A stretch of DNA of 64,000 nt. Origin: Ogataea parapolymorpha DL-1. Its lineage: Eukaryota; Ascomycota; Pichiomycetes; Pichiales; Pichiaceae. Location: contig NC_027863.1 in the NCBI RefSeq assembly GCF_000187245.1, positions 618,735 to 682,734 of the forward strand, given 5' to 3'. The notes beneath the pieces were generated by a model. That model was not told the DNA's origin and ran no database searches. It saw nothing but the letters and a program-made list of their open reading frames with translations. Of this stretch, positions 7,926 to 18,600 are shown one piece after another (positions within the stretch are counted from its first letter, which is position 1; every line of letters begins with the position of its first letter). The position numbers and the translations under genes were made by a program.

Positions 7926-9407
7926 TTACTCGATTTTCCAGCTACCTGTCTGGCCGCGCACGCCGTCGAAGGTGAGACAGTTGTCGAACGAGACATACTG
8001 GTTTGTGAGGATCTTGATGACCTCCTGCGATGCGATGCCGCCCGTCAGCGCGCAGACGTTGTGGAGCGCCGTGCCTTCTGCTCGGAGCAGCTCGTCGAGC
8101 ACGAGTTCCAGCCCGTCGGGGAACGATTTCAGCGTTTCCCAGCGACACAGTTCGGAGATCGCCAGCGCGCGGACTTCAGACTGGTCTTTCGGTGCAGCGT
8201 GGCGTTTGTGTTCCTTGTAGAACGTGTTGAGCGCCAAAAACCCGAAATAAATGTTGGTGTTTTGTAGCACTGGGTTCGACTCGCTGAGCATATCCGAGCT
8301 CCACACTTTTTTGGAGCCTCTGTGCACTTCCAGCACGCTGCAGTTCTTTGTGAACAGCTCGATCTCGGACTCGGCGATCTGCTCGGCCCGATTATGCTGG
8401 GTCAAAAGTTGCAACGCCAGTTTTGTGAGCTCTTCCTTGTCGGTCTCGTGTTTGGCCCTGTAGATGCTCTGCAATTTTAGGTATTCTTCCGTGTTGCTGG
8501 CCATGTCGGGCAGCGAGCCGCTGAGCGGCAAGACACCGTGTTTCTCGTAAAATTGTTTCAGTGCCTCCACCAAAATCCAGAACGAGCTCGCCGTAGACAA
8601 GTCCACCTTTTCCTGCATCAATTGCGCCAATTCTTCGTTCAATTCGCTCGACCGTTTTGTCACCAGCGCGGCCTTTTTGATCGCCTCCTCCACGTTTTCC
8701 TCGTCGCCCAGCTGTGCAAGCCGTTGTCTCGCCTCCTTCGTGCTGGGTCTTCTCCCGTGCTCCCGCATAAATTCCTGGTACACCTTGATCAGCAGCACGC
8801 TGTACGGCACCTCGGCCAAACTGGCCTCGTCCACAGAGTCCACATACTCCTGCAGTTCGTCCCAGACCGCGTCTATGCGCAGATCGTCGGCCCGGCTGGA
8901 ATGAGTCTCCACCATCGTTCGCTCCTCGCAGTACAATCTGACCAGGGAATAGAGTCCGATCGAGTGGGCGTGAAGCAGCGGGATGCTCAGTTCCCAAAGC
9001 AGGTCAATCAGGCGAACACACGGATCCAGCCTGCAGTTGACAACGCAGTCAAATTGGGACCAGAACGAAGGGTCCGTTAGAAGAGACTCAAACGGAGTCT
9101 TTTCGTGTAATACCGCACTGTCTGGGTTTAGCTCGCCCAGATGTTTCGCCACGCACTCGCCACGCAACTTGCCCGTGTCTTCTGCTACCACAAAGAAGTT
9201 TGTCGCGAGGTCTTCCTCGGAAACACGTTCTGAGTCCAGCAGAACGATCTGGCCCACGCCAGCCAGAACAAGATTCTTCACGGTCTCGCACGCCACAGCG
9301 TTGGCCTCCACCACGCACACCGCCGAACCGACCAGCCGTTTCTGTCCCGAAGAACTCCACAATCGCATCTGGCGGTCATATTTGCTGTTCACCTCGTTGT
9401 CGTTCAT
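7926..9407 (-). CDS. ULA1: NEDD8/Rub1-activating enzyme regulatory subunit (Ula1/APPBP1)
   Basis: 493 residues of the inactive-adenylation-domain half of the heterodimeric E1 for Rub1/NEDD8; the partner Uba3 is not in this window. The N-terminus NSKYDRQMRLWSSSGQKRL is the hallmark start of E1-like proteins and is followed by a Rossmann segment (VCVVEANAVACETVKNLVLAGVGQIVLLD). A C-terminal IASQEVIKIL motif is typical of E1 proteins. As in Ula1/APPBP1 the glycine-rich ATP loop is degenerate and no catalytic cysteine motif is seen. Family role: cullin neddylation. The gene is tightly spaced, 54 bp from the next upstream gene and 67 bp from ERG7. Confidence 0.9.
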   Translation of the reverse strand: MNDNEVNSKYDRQMRLWSSSGQKRLVGSAVCVVEANAVACETVKNLVLAGVGQIVLLDSERVSEEDLATNFFVVAEDTGKLRGECVAKHLGELNPDSAVLHEKTPFESLLTDPSFWSQFDCVVNCRLDPCVRLIDLLWELSIPLLHAHSIGLYSLVRLYCEERTMVETHSSRADDLRIDAVWDELQEYVDSVDEASLAEVPYSVLLIKVYQEFMREHGRRPSTKEARQRLAQLGDEENVEEAIKKAALVTKRSSELNEELAQLMQEKVDLSTASSFWILVEALKQFYEKHGVLPLSGSLPDMASNTEEYLKLQSIYRAKHETDKEELTKLALQLLTQHNRAEQIAESEIELFTKNCSVLEVHRGSKKVWSSDMLSESNPVLQNTNIYFGFLALNTFYKEHKRHAAPKDQSEVRALAISELCRWETLKSFPDGLELVLDELLRAEGTALHNVCALTGGIASQEVIKILTNQYVSFDNCLTFDGVRGQTGSWKIE

Positions 9408-9461
9408 GAATATTAATTAAATACGAAAAATAAAAATAAATAAATACACTATTTGCATCTC

Positions 9462-10667
9462 CTAAACTATTGTACACGTAGGTTTGTCAGGATCGACAAT
9501 GTGGCCGTACTGCTCCTTGAATATCTCTTTCTCGTTCTCGCGCTGCTTCTGTTTCACCTCTTGCGGGAAATAGAGCTTCAGATACGCCATTTGGGCCAAA
9601 TCGAGGTTGCGCTCGTCGGCATGCAACACCACCTCTTGGCGGCAAAGCGGACACTTGTCCTCCTCCTTGCGTTGCAGCTTCACCAAACATCGCACACAGA
9701 AAAGATGTCCACAGTCCAGTCGAATGGGCTTGAAAGCCACAGAGCAGCAGATCGGACAAGTGTAGTCGTCCAGCTGTGGAACGATGCTCAGTAGTCGCTC
9801 GCCGATTATCGCACACACATCTTTGCACACAGTGCTATTGAGGATATTGGCCTCAAAAGACTTCTTGACCAGATCAGGGAACAGTTTCAGCGAGTTGAGC
9901 GTCGTTTGCTTGTCGAACTTCTTGAGGATCTTTTGCACAGCCATGCTATTAATCGCCTGGTAGTTGGCAACTTTGATGATCAGCAAGTTCATTTCTTTGA
10001 ACGTGGCAAACGCCCCGAGCGAGTTGCGCTGCCGAAGCCTCTTAAGGATTTTTGTTTCGTTCACATGGTCGATGAAATCGCTCATTCGCTTGCGCGAAAC
10101 CGCCACATCAACGCGTCCAGAGCACCTCTCTCGGGTGCCAAAGAAAACCTCGCTTTCTATGTACATCTGGAAGATTTCTCGCCAAACATACATGTCATTT
10201 TTGCGTCTGTTCGGAGACCCGACCTTGCCTATCACCGCGGCAAGATTCTCAACAGTATCCACAAGTTCGTGTTCCTGCTCGTCTCCAAACCTGTTTAGTT
10301 CCTCCAGCTCCTCATATAAAGTCTGGAAAAATAGGGTATCTTCGTGTAAAGTGACGGTCAAAACGCTTCCGTCTCCCTCTTTTTGCACAACTGAGAAAGA
10401 ATAGTCCATTTCGTTCAGCTTGGAGATTACTACCTGCTCCATTTCCTGACTAACATCGGTCGTCAGCTGGGGCCGCAATTGGTGCTGTATCTGTTCTATC
10501 TCATATGTAAAGCTCATGTTCTCCCTTTTCAGCCCCACGTTCTCGAGCTCCTCAACCACCCGATTGATCCTCTTCTTTAGTGCCTTGTACTGAATAGCTT
10601 TCTCAACCCACTCCGGAGGAACGCCATCCTCTTGGAGAATCTGTTGTAGCAGCTTAGCAAACTTCAT
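9462..10667 (-). CDS. SPX-RING E3 ubiquitin ligase
   Basis: 401 residues. The N-terminal SPX domain (MKFAKLLQQIL start; basic KALKKRI near residues 29-34 and KILKKFDKQ near 247-255, the surfaces that bind inositol pyrophosphates in this domain) is joined to a C3HC4 RING (C304, C307, C319, H321, C324, C327, C339, C342). SPX-RING ligases occur in plants (NLA) and fission yeast (Pqr1), where they restrain phosphate transporters. By analogy this is likely a phosphate-homeostasis ubiquitin ligase; that is an inference. I know of no SPX-RING protein in S. cerevisiae. The C-terminus is highly charged and ends CTIV. Confidence 0.85.
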   Translation of the reverse strand: MKFAKLLQQILQEDGVPPEWVEKAIQYKALKKRINRVVEELENVGLKRENMSFTYEIEQIQHQLRPQLTTDVSQEMEQVVISKLNEMDYSFSVVQKEGDGSVLTVTLHEDTLFFQTLYEELEELNRFGDEQEHELVDTVENLAAVIGKVGSPNRRKNDMYVWREIFQMYIESEVFFGTRERCSGRVDVAVSRKRMSDFIDHVNETKILKRLRQRNSLGAFATFKEMNLLIIKVANYQAINSMAVQKILKKFDKQTTLNSLKLFPDLVKKSFEANILNSTVCKDVCAIIGERLLSIVPQLDDYTCPICCSVAFKPIRLDCGHLFCVRCLVKLQRKEEDKCPLCRQEVVLHADERNLDLAQMAYLKLYFPQEVKQKQRENEKEIFKEQYGHIVDPDKPTCTIV

Positions 10668-10805
10668 TGTCCGGTCATGCTAAATAGAAGTAAATTTATT
10701 TTATATATTTATTTTTTTAAATTTAATTTCATACTTTTAGTTTATTTTCACAACGTGCATACAAACTTTAGAGCGATTGCTCAGAGTGATTGATTTTCAA
10801 AAGCC

Positions 10806-13800
10806 TTATTTTTTCTTCTTGAAAATGTTGCCGGCAGTGCCTAGCACCTTGCCGCCAACCTTGCCCGCAGTACCGATCACCTTTCCAGTACCGTCTAGTC
10901 CTGTGTTAAGGATTTTGCCGGCACCCCCCACAGCGGTTCCGGCCACGTTTGGCAGCTGTTTCTCTGCACTCAACAAGGTAATGTAGGATGGCTTGAAGCT
11001 AAATGCCACAACCAGTTCGCCCGCAGGCTCTCCATCATCGCCCTTCAATGGCAACGTCATTTCCTGGACACCTTCGGCGAATGGATTAATCTCGCTCATA
11101 TTCAATTTCACCTCGCCTAGTTTGTCGTCTTGCTCTAAACCGAAATCCCAGTCGGACACTTTGAACCTCAGCACGGAATTAACTCTATTATCCACCTCAA
11201 AGGATGTCTCCTGGTTCCATTCTGGGTCTAAGGTCTTTTTAATCGTCTTGGTTTTAAATATCTCCTCGCCGTTCAGGTAGACCTTTGTAAATGGATCAGA
11301 TTTTCCGTTCGAGTCTGCAGAAGGCAATCCGGAGCCTTTGATGACGCGCATGGTCATATGTCCTGTGTTTCCAACAGAGTCCTGTGCTGGTAGGTCTTTC
11401 ATCAAAACAGGAATCCATCTGGTCTGCAGCTTGATGCTGGCTCCATTCGACAACTTGACAACGCTCGGCTGGTCGTAGGTGCTCTCGATCAGATCCATGG
11501 TAGACATGGAAGTCTCTGCAATGGCTTCTTTCTTGATGTTGCTTCCTTTCTTCTCCGCAAGCTTGATGGTGACCTCAGAATATTTGAGTTCTCTCACCAA
11601 ACCTTCACCGGTGGCATTGATATGTTTGTCACGAGAAGAAAGCCTTGGACTAACATATTCTGGATATCCAGATCTATCGAAAAAGACCTGCAAGTAGCCG
11701 TCTTTTGGAAATTGTCCTTCTAAAAGAGTAAAAACGCAGACACCGCAGTTGTAGTTGCGAACTTTGTCCAACGGCAGATCGAGCTTGGGCTTTGCATCTT
11801 CCATTTCTTCCTCCTCTTCCTTGTCCTTTTTCTCTTCTGCGGTCTCCTTGTGGCTCTCACCATTATATTTGGCTTTCTTCTCCTCCACTTTCTTCTTCTC
11901 CAGAATGTCGTCCGGAGTCATCACAGGAAGAGTAGGGAAGAAAGACATGGTGTACGTGACGGTGCCCTTTGCGCCACGCTTAGGATGCACAAGTCGTCCT
12001 TCTTGAGGCTCACCATCGGTCTCGATCGGGTCTCCCTTGTCGTCGAACTCAATAAACTCGTTGAGTCTGACCTGGAACGAGCCGAGAGTTCTGTCTGGAG
12101 TCGATCTTTGGACGTCCATGGCTTCGATTGTGACTCTCTGATTAGGAGACGCAATAGGCACGTAGATAGACTGGTTGAAAACAGGGTTGGTGGTGGAATC
12201 CTTGGTTAAAGTTCTTCCTCTCTGGACACCGTTAATCATGACTCTGACGTACGGATCAATGACACCAATCTTCTCCAGGTTGATGAGGTTCATAGCCTTG
12301 CCAATATTGAAGCGAACAACACCGAATGGCTCAGTGTAGCCCATGGCGCCTGGAACTCCGGTCATGGCCACAGAATTCCAGTTACAGGTCAGCTTCACCT
12401 CACCAAGACCTTTGGTGAGAGGCAGCCACTCGTTGCCGACATATGAGGAGTCGATCAGGTCTGTGAGTTTCATGGTAGCAGAGCCGATCAGTTTCTTGGA
12501 AGAGTCTCGCAGAACAACACGAACTTTGCACTTGGACCTGTTGTAGATGATTTGGTCGTGGCTGATGCTCCACGAGGCCTCTTTACTCTTTTTGACAACG
12601 CCTGTGGTGGCCTTGAGCTCTCTGTCAACATAAAGCTCGGCAAATACGTTTCCGGGCTTCTTGTCGTCCTTGTTGTAGGATCTGGCGCCCAAGAGCCTGA
12701 TGACAGCCACACCGGTGTTAAGGTCTGGAGGTGGAGAGTAGGAGCCGTCTGGAAGCTTGGATCCTTGCAGGGTCTTCATCATCTTGAAGTCCAAAGTGAC
12801 ATGTCCAGCTTCTCTGTTGTTTCTTAGAATAGGCAGCGTAACGTCTCTAAGCTCCCCTTTGAGCATGATCTCCTCTAAATCGTACAGAACATAGCCCATC
12901 ATCTTGTCCTTTCTGCCGTCGTTTTCGTTCTCGTCGTACAATGTGATCGATAGTGGCTCAGAGGACGACTTTAGCATGACATTGACTTTCTCGTTCCACA
13001 CAGGATCCATGGTGTCTGGAATAACTTTGGTTTTCGCCAGAACAGCACCGCCTGTGGAGAATGTCAGGTATGGATCGATGGTGTTGTTGAACGTGTCTGC
13101 AGCCTTGAGGCCCTTGGCGTGCTTGACGTTGACTTCCAAAATACCCAGAGCACCGTCGAAACCGTTACCGTTGAGTAGCTGCTCCAAGTTGAGCTGGAAC
13201 GAAAGCGGGTCAAACAGCATTGGACCAGCAAACTTCTTCACCATCTCGTTGATAAACATGTACAGACCCGGGATGTTGAGAAGTTCAAATGGAAATATGG
13301 TGTCTCCGCCAAAAGGCTTGGCCAGGAAGTCGAAATACGGAGCCTCCAACAGCGACACGTTGACCGTTTGGATGTGCGGGAAACTCTTCATCATTCTCAG
13401 TCTGACTCTCACCTTTGCCTGGAACGCGATGTCCGAAACCACAACTGGGAGCGTGAGGCCAAATAGCTTGGCCTTGACGACAATGTTCTGGTTGACGTAG
13501 TTCTTCAGCTGTTTCGCAGTGGCGTCCTCAACTGCGTTCGGAGTCATCGAGACCCACCAGTCCATTACAGTGACGTCGTCGCTGGTGCGGTCGAGAGTGC
13601 GGACCTTGTCAATCCGCGGTGGCTTGGTGCCTAGCGTGAAGGTGTGGATCCAGAGCTGTTTCACGAACGCAGGGATTGGCAGCCCAGCAAGAATCACGTT
13701 GGCCTGGTCACACACAAGCTGGGCAGCCGTGGGCTCAATAAACCGCCAATAGCGGTCCAAAAACACATTGAGCCAGTCCATCGTCTCGAAATCGTCCTCA

Positions 13801-14258
13801 ATGCGATTCACAGAAAACTCTCTCTGCGCCTCGAGTCTCAGTTTGAGCCTGTACTTTCTAATCGACGCACGGTAGTAGAGCGCCGACGCAAGCGTCACAA
13901 AGAAGATCGGGCCCAGCGAAAACCGGAATCGGCCCAGAAGCCACGACAAAAGGCCACCGAGGATCACAATGCCAACCGTATGATACCAGTCGCCGTAAGC
14001 AACTTCTGGCAGATATTCGTCCAAAAACGTCGATTTCGTCAGCAGATCAACAATCTCCTCCTCGTACGTGAGCGAATCTTGGTTCTCCCAGCCCCCGACC
14101 TCTTTCCAGCCAGTAAAGGCGGCGGTGTGAGGATGACGCTTTTGCTCTTCCTTTTTCTTTCTCTGCTCCAGCAGCCTCTTGTCGGTCCTGCTCACAGGAC
14201 CATTGAGGTCCAGCTCGTGGAGTTGTGTCTTTTCAGATTCAATTGTCTCCGTGGACAT
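10806..14258 (-). CDS. Tricalbin (extended-synaptotagmin-like ER-plasma membrane tether)
   Basis: 1150 residues, near the size of Tcb1/Tcb2. The order is a cytosolic N-terminus, a membrane hairpin at about residues 93-127 (VGIVILGGLLSWLLGRF and ALYYRASI), an SMP lipid-transfer domain (about 150-360, starting DDFETMDWLNVFLDRYWRF) and several C2 domains (LEVNVKHAKGLKAADTFNNT; VRFNIGKAMNLINLEKIGVID; MTMRVIKGSGLPSADSNGKS) with Asp-rich calcium loops such as NGKSDPFTKV. The tail after about 1100 is a Gly-rich repeat (AGKVGGKVLGTAGN) ending in KKKK. Family role: ER-plasma membrane contact sites and lipid transfer. Which paralogue (Tcb1, 2 or 3) cannot be told. Confidence 0.93.
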   Translation of the reverse strand: MSTETIESEKTQLHELDLNGPVSRTDKRLLEQRKKKEEQKRHPHTAAFTGWKEVGGWENQDSLTYEEEIVDLLTKSTFLDEYLPEVAYGDWYHTVGIVILGGLLSWLLGRFRFSLGPIFFVTLASALYYRASIRKYRLKLRLEAQREFSVNRIEDDFETMDWLNVFLDRYWRFIEPTAAQLVCDQANVILAGLPIPAFVKQLWIHTFTLGTKPPRIDKVRTLDRTSDDVTVMDWWVSMTPNAVEDATAKQLKNYVNQNIVVKAKLFGLTLPVVVSDIAFQAKVRVRLRMMKSFPHIQTVNVSLLEAPYFDFLAKPFGGDTIFPFELLNIPGLYMFINEMVKKFAGPMLFDPLSFQLNLEQLLNGNGFDGALGILEVNVKHAKGLKAADTFNNTIDPYLTFSTGGAVLAKTKVIPDTMDPVWNEKVNVMLKSSSEPLSITLYDENENDGRKDKMMGYVLYDLEEIMLKGELRDVTLPILRNNREAGHVTLDFKMMKTLQGSKLPDGSYSPPPDLNTGVAVIRLLGARSYNKDDKKPGNVFAELYVDRELKATTGVVKKSKEASWSISHDQIIYNRSKCKVRVVLRDSSKKLIGSATMKLTDLIDSSYVGNEWLPLTKGLGEVKLTCNWNSVAMTGVPGAMGYTEPFGVVRFNIGKAMNLINLEKIGVIDPYVRVMINGVQRGRTLTKDSTTNPVFNQSIYVPIASPNQRVTIEAMDVQRSTPDRTLGSFQVRLNEFIEFDDKGDPIETDGEPQEGRLVHPKRGAKGTVTYTMSFFPTLPVMTPDDILEKKKVEEKKAKYNGESHKETAEEKKDKEEEEEMEDAKPKLDLPLDKVRNYNCGVCVFTLLEGQFPKDGYLQVFFDRSGYPEYVSPRLSSRDKHINATGEGLVRELKYSEVTIKLAEKKGSNIKKEAIAETSMSTMDLIESTYDQPSVVKLSNGASIKLQTRWIPVLMKDLPAQDSVGNTGHMTMRVIKGSGLPSADSNGKSDPFTKVYLNGEEIFKTKTIKKTLDPEWNQETSFEVDNRVNSVLRFKVSDWDFGLEQDDKLGEVKLNMSEINPFAEGVQEMTLPLKGDDGEPAGELVVAFSFKPSYITLLSAEKQLPNVAGTAVGGAGKILNTGLDGTGKVIGTAGKVGGKVLGTAGNIFKKKK

Positions 14259-14356
14259 GGAAACTGTGATACGCTGGAAGCAACTGAAACGAGTTTATTT
14301 ACCTACCCCTACAGAAATTTCCTATAGTTGCTGGTGTACGGATGTGAAAAGTTGCG

Positions 14357-15499
14357 CTACACCAGCTCGCCGTACCGGTTGAGACGGCGTTCGAGCAGCT
14401 TCACACGGTCGCCGACGCTCACGGTGTAGCCGTGCTCGACCTGTACGGCGCTGACGCCGAAGAAGGTCAAATTCGGCCCGCCCAGATCGACGCGGCGGAA
14501 CGACGCCAGCGTGCGCGAGACGGGCTGTTTGGCCCGTTGCTTGCCTGTCTCGAAGTCGATGTTTGGGATCGAGCAGCGCGGACATTTGGACGTCACCAGC
14601 CACTCCTTGCCATTAATCGTAAAGCGGTACCAGTCGTCAGTGTCGTACGGTTTTTTCGGTCCGTCGATGAGAATATTGGGACGGAAATTGGTCGAGGTGG
14701 TCTGCACTTCTGGACCATGTTCTTTGGCGAGACGAGCGTTGAGGTCTTTAATGTCCGCGTCGGAAATGAGCAAGATCGGGAAGTAGTCCTGGAACTTTGT
14801 GACGCGGTACTTTTGGTGCGAGCCGGGCGTGTAGTTGGGCAATGCGGTGAGGTTTTTCGGCGAGTTGGTGACGACCAGTTTTCCAAACGGAGCGTACAGC
14901 AGCTTGTAGTGTTCTGGCAGCCCAACGGCGGCAAGAAACGGCTGGATGTCGAGCTTTTCGAGTGCCACCACTTCGAAGTCGACTTTCCACAACTCTGCCG
15001 GCTCGAGACTCCCCGACATCTTCTCCAGGTAATCTTTGGAGACGGTTCGAGGCACGCTGAAATAATCCCTATTTCTATAGCCAACGACGAAATTGTCATC
15101 TTCCAGACGCAGATCGACCTTGCTCAGCGATGCGTACTGTCTCAGCGACACCATGACCCATTTTTGCTGCACATCGTCGAATTTGCCTAGCATGTACATT
15201 CTGTCGCACTCAAGCCCGTGCTCGGTGACTTTCCATGACTGGACCTTCAGCTCGGGGAATGATTTGATTGGGTGCACACGGATCTCCTTGACAAACGTCT
15301 CGGGCTTGTCCAGAAACGGGATCCACGAATTGACTTTGTAGGTGGTGTTGATGAAATATCGCACGGGGGCGAGGTTGAGGCTGAGTCCGTGCTGGTGTTT
15401 AGTCTCGTGGAGCGAGAGCGCCTTCAAGAGCCATGTGACGGTGTTGAGCACCGCCACGGCAAAAATGAGATAAAACGGAACTGCATAGGGAAAAAACAT
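14357..15499 (-). CDS. Membrane-anchored MOSC protein, mARC-like (molybdenum cofactor)
   Basis: 380 residues. An N-terminal hydrophobic segment (PFYLIFAVAVLNTVTWLL, residues 8-25) anchors it, followed by a MOSC N-terminal beta-barrel (VKEIRVHPIKSFPEL) and a MOSC domain. The motif TSKCPRCSIPNIDFETG matches the region of mitochondrial amidoxime-reducing component (mARC) with the Mo-ligating cysteine, and the following VSRTLASFRRVD and GYTVSVGDRVKLL segments are also conserved. Family knowledge: mARC reduces N-hydroxylated compounds using Moco and cytochrome b5. S. cerevisiae lacks Moco enzymes, so this gene fits a nitrate-assimilating yeast. It is divergent from the gene at 15652 with 152 bp between starts. 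Confidence 0.85.
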   Translation of the reverse strand: MFFPYAVPFYLIFAVAVLNTVTWLLKALSLHETKHQHGLSLNLAPVRYFINTTYKVNSWIPFLDKPETFVKEIRVHPIKSFPELKVQSWKVTEHGLECDRMYMLGKFDDVQQKWVMVSLRQYASLSKVDLRLEDDNFVVGYRNRDYFSVPRTVSKDYLEKMSGSLEPAELWKVDFEVVALEKLDIQPFLAAVGLPEHYKLLYAPFGKLVVTNSPKNLTALPNYTPGSHQKYRVTKFQDYFPILLISDADIKDLNARLAKEHGPEVQTTSTNFRPNILIDGPKKPYDTDDWYRFTINGKEWLVTSKCPRCSIPNIDFETGKQRAKQPVSRTLASFRRVDLGGPNLTFFGVSAVQVEHGYTVSVGDRVKLLERRLNRYGELV

Positions 15500-15651
15500 C
15501 AGGGAGGCCCAAGCATTAAATAATGGAATAAATTTTTAATCAATTATCCGATAAGATATTTTTCCCCAGCCACACCCGCTCAGCCCAGCCACCGACCGAG
15601 ATAACAAATTGACAGGCGCCCCAACAGAACCTGCAATTATTTCTTTGCTCC

Positions 15652-18600
15652 ATGGACTCGTCCGACAATTCCAACGATTGCCAGGGCGACAAGGACCACA
15701 CATCCGTTTCCGAGCCCATTTCACAGATGCTGACCCCAGAGCCCGCGCCGTTGGACGTCCCGCAGCCGTCCACCCCTCCCACACAGGGCCCGGTACCGTG
15801 CTCTGCCAGCTCTGCGGGCTCGTCGGAAATCACCACACTGTCACTGTCGTCACCGCCGCTGACGCCTCCGCCACGAGTGATGCGCCGTCTGACGCCGCTG
15901 GGCAAGTTCAGTCCGCGCAAGCGAGCGAACTCCATAGACGACGATCTCGAGACTCACGCCAGCCGCAGACTCCTGCTGCTGGACCAACGCACCGCACGCA
16001 GCGCAGCACACACAGACTCCGTCTGCAAGAAGCTGAGCAGTTTACAACAGCAGAAACTGAGAAAAAGAGAGCTACTTCTGGAGAAGCTGAGCAAAGCCGT
16101 CAAAAATAGACAGGACTACGTGAACCGCAAGCGGCTCATAGCATCGAGCACGGTGCGCCACATCTGCTCGTCGGGCAGCAGTGACGACGCCCGGAGCCTG
16201 GAAATGTGCGTATCGCACGAGCAGGGCGCGTGTGCCTACAGCTTTGCGGACTCGTTCAAAATTGTGGCTGGGCTCTCGGTCTGGGAAAATCTACGACGGG
16301 TGCCGATTTTTGTGAATTTCGAGGACGCGGTCGGCAAGACAGACATCGAGAACACCTACAGGTTCATCAACAGCCGCGAGATCATCCGACTGACGTCGTC
16401 GTTGTTTGCAGAAATCGACGTTTCGAACGGACTAATGGACGCCTTTCTTTTGGCACGGTGTTTCCTGTTTGGCTTTGCTATTCTGGTCGAAAAGGACAAA
16501 CACGAGCGCTACAACCGTGTACCGATGTACGCGGTCCGGCTGAACGCAACACAGCCGTTTTTCGACCGTCTGGCCAAGGACTTCCCGAACCTGAAGCAGC
16601 ACCATCTGGACGACAGCTACTACGGGTTTCTTGTGGCGGAGCTGCACACAGCCACATTCCATGTATGGAAGCTGTTCCAGCGGCTGGTGCAACTGAACGG
16701 GTCCGAGTTCGAGAAGTATGCGTTCAAAGACGCGCTAATGGCCACCTACTACCCGGTCTTCCAGGTGTTCAAGTTCAACCACTGGTTCCGCAGTCTGGCA
16801 CTACTGTCGGAGAGCAACGACGGACTGAGCAAGCACCTCGGCTTTTTGCGCACGATGCGCTCGCTCACGGCCGACAACGACGTATTGCTCAATGAGTACA
16901 AGTACATGATCCGCAAGGGCGAGTCGTTCATCAAGGCCAACAAGGAGCGGTTTTCGCGGCTCAAGGGCGACAGTCGCGCCGCCGACCTGGCCGCGATCGA
17001 CGCGATGGAGCAGGAATTTGTTGCCCGGCACAAGGCAGCCGTGCTGTCTGGCTCGTCGCTCACAGACGACAACCCGCTGATCTCTGTGTCTTCCAGAAGC
17101 CGGTCGACGCTGCGCAGCGCGGCGCAGCGGCCTGTTTCGCTGGTTCCGCCTACGTTTACCGTCGACAACTGGCGCAAGTACCTGTTCAAAGTGCTGCTCG
17201 AGTACCGGTCGCGGGGCGCGCAACTGCGAATGCGGACGGGCAAGTCGCCACGGCTCGCTGCCCAGCTGCCCGCTGCTGAGTGCGACATGCTGGCCGAGTA
17301 CGTCGACCAGCTCCAGCCGGACATCGAGGCGATCCGCGAGTGGCTGGGGCTCAAGACGTACAACGAGGGCTGCATCGAGGCGATCGAGCGGCTGTCGTAC
17401 CTGGACTCTGTCGAGGCAATGATGGTGGACGTGGCACAGATGGTAGAACGGTGTCTGTACGCGATGTTCGTCGTGGTGGAGGACTCGAAACGGACAGTGA
17501 ACCTGGTTTACGCGCAGTCTGCTAATCATCGCAGAGAAAATTCGACGGCCATTTCTTTCCTGTCCGACTCGGTGCTTGTGCTCAGTAAGCTCCGCAATGG
17601 GAAGCTGCGGCTGGCGGAATATTTTGAAATGAGTCTGGGCGTGCTGCTTTGGGAGACGCCGGAATTTTTGCGCTGCGAGGCCGAGTCGTTGCTGGCGCAG
17701 ACGGCCCAGATCGACAAGGCGTTCATCCAGCGGTTTGTGGAGTTCATCAAGGACTGTATGGTGTTTGGGATGAACAGCTGCGTGAAGAGCTGTCTGCGGT
17801 TCATTGGCAGCAACATTGTGGAGTTTGAGCGCGACGTGTTCGAGTGCAACTACCCCTCGTCCAAAGTGTCGCTCAACTTGCGCTACCCTAATTTGTACAA
17901 GCAAATGCAGCTGCACAAGGAGCAAGAGCCGGCGGGCGGCGAGCCGACACAGGAGACGGCGACACTCGCGTTCTACAACCGGCTGTTTGCGGCGTTTGTG
18001 TGCAGCAGCAGCACGGGCAAGCTCTACGAGATGCCCGAGTTTCTGGAGAGCTTTTCGATCCAGCTGATGGAGCTGAACAACCAGGTGCGCACTCTGGTGA
18101 CGCTCCAGTCGGTGACGGTGATTGTGATGAGCTCTTTGGCCAGTCGCGCGGCACTGCTGCCGGCGAAACTGCAGAACAGCTATTTTGCCGATAAGCCCCG
18201 GCAGCAGCTTGTGGATTTTGGCAAGCTGCTGGTGGAGCTGGATGGGTTTCTGCTGAACTACTTTGAGCACACCGAGTCGAACCGGTTCGGCAACTTCTTC
18301 AAAGAGGAGGTGTACAAAATCCTGTGCACAAACGTGTCTGAGCGACTGCGCGGCCGAGGCTACGATGAAGAGGCCATTCGGGCTGTTGTGGACATGAACC
18401 TCGACTTCAAACACGTCTGTGGGCTCATAGCACAGACAGAGAGGGCCAGCATTGGCAGCACCAAAGTGAGCTCACTGAAAACGATATACTGCAACGCCAT
18501 CTATGACATCATAGTCCGGCACGGCCGTGTTTTTTCTGCAAATACGTCAACGAGCGAGCCGATGCGGCGCATTTCAGCCGAGGTGGAAAATATATTTCAG

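Noticed and set aside
16801..18414. 537-codon antisense ORF opposite the large plus-strand gene
   Set aside because: Arises from strong G/C third-position bias of the true gene; the product is Arg/His/Gln-rich low-complexity, with no domain.
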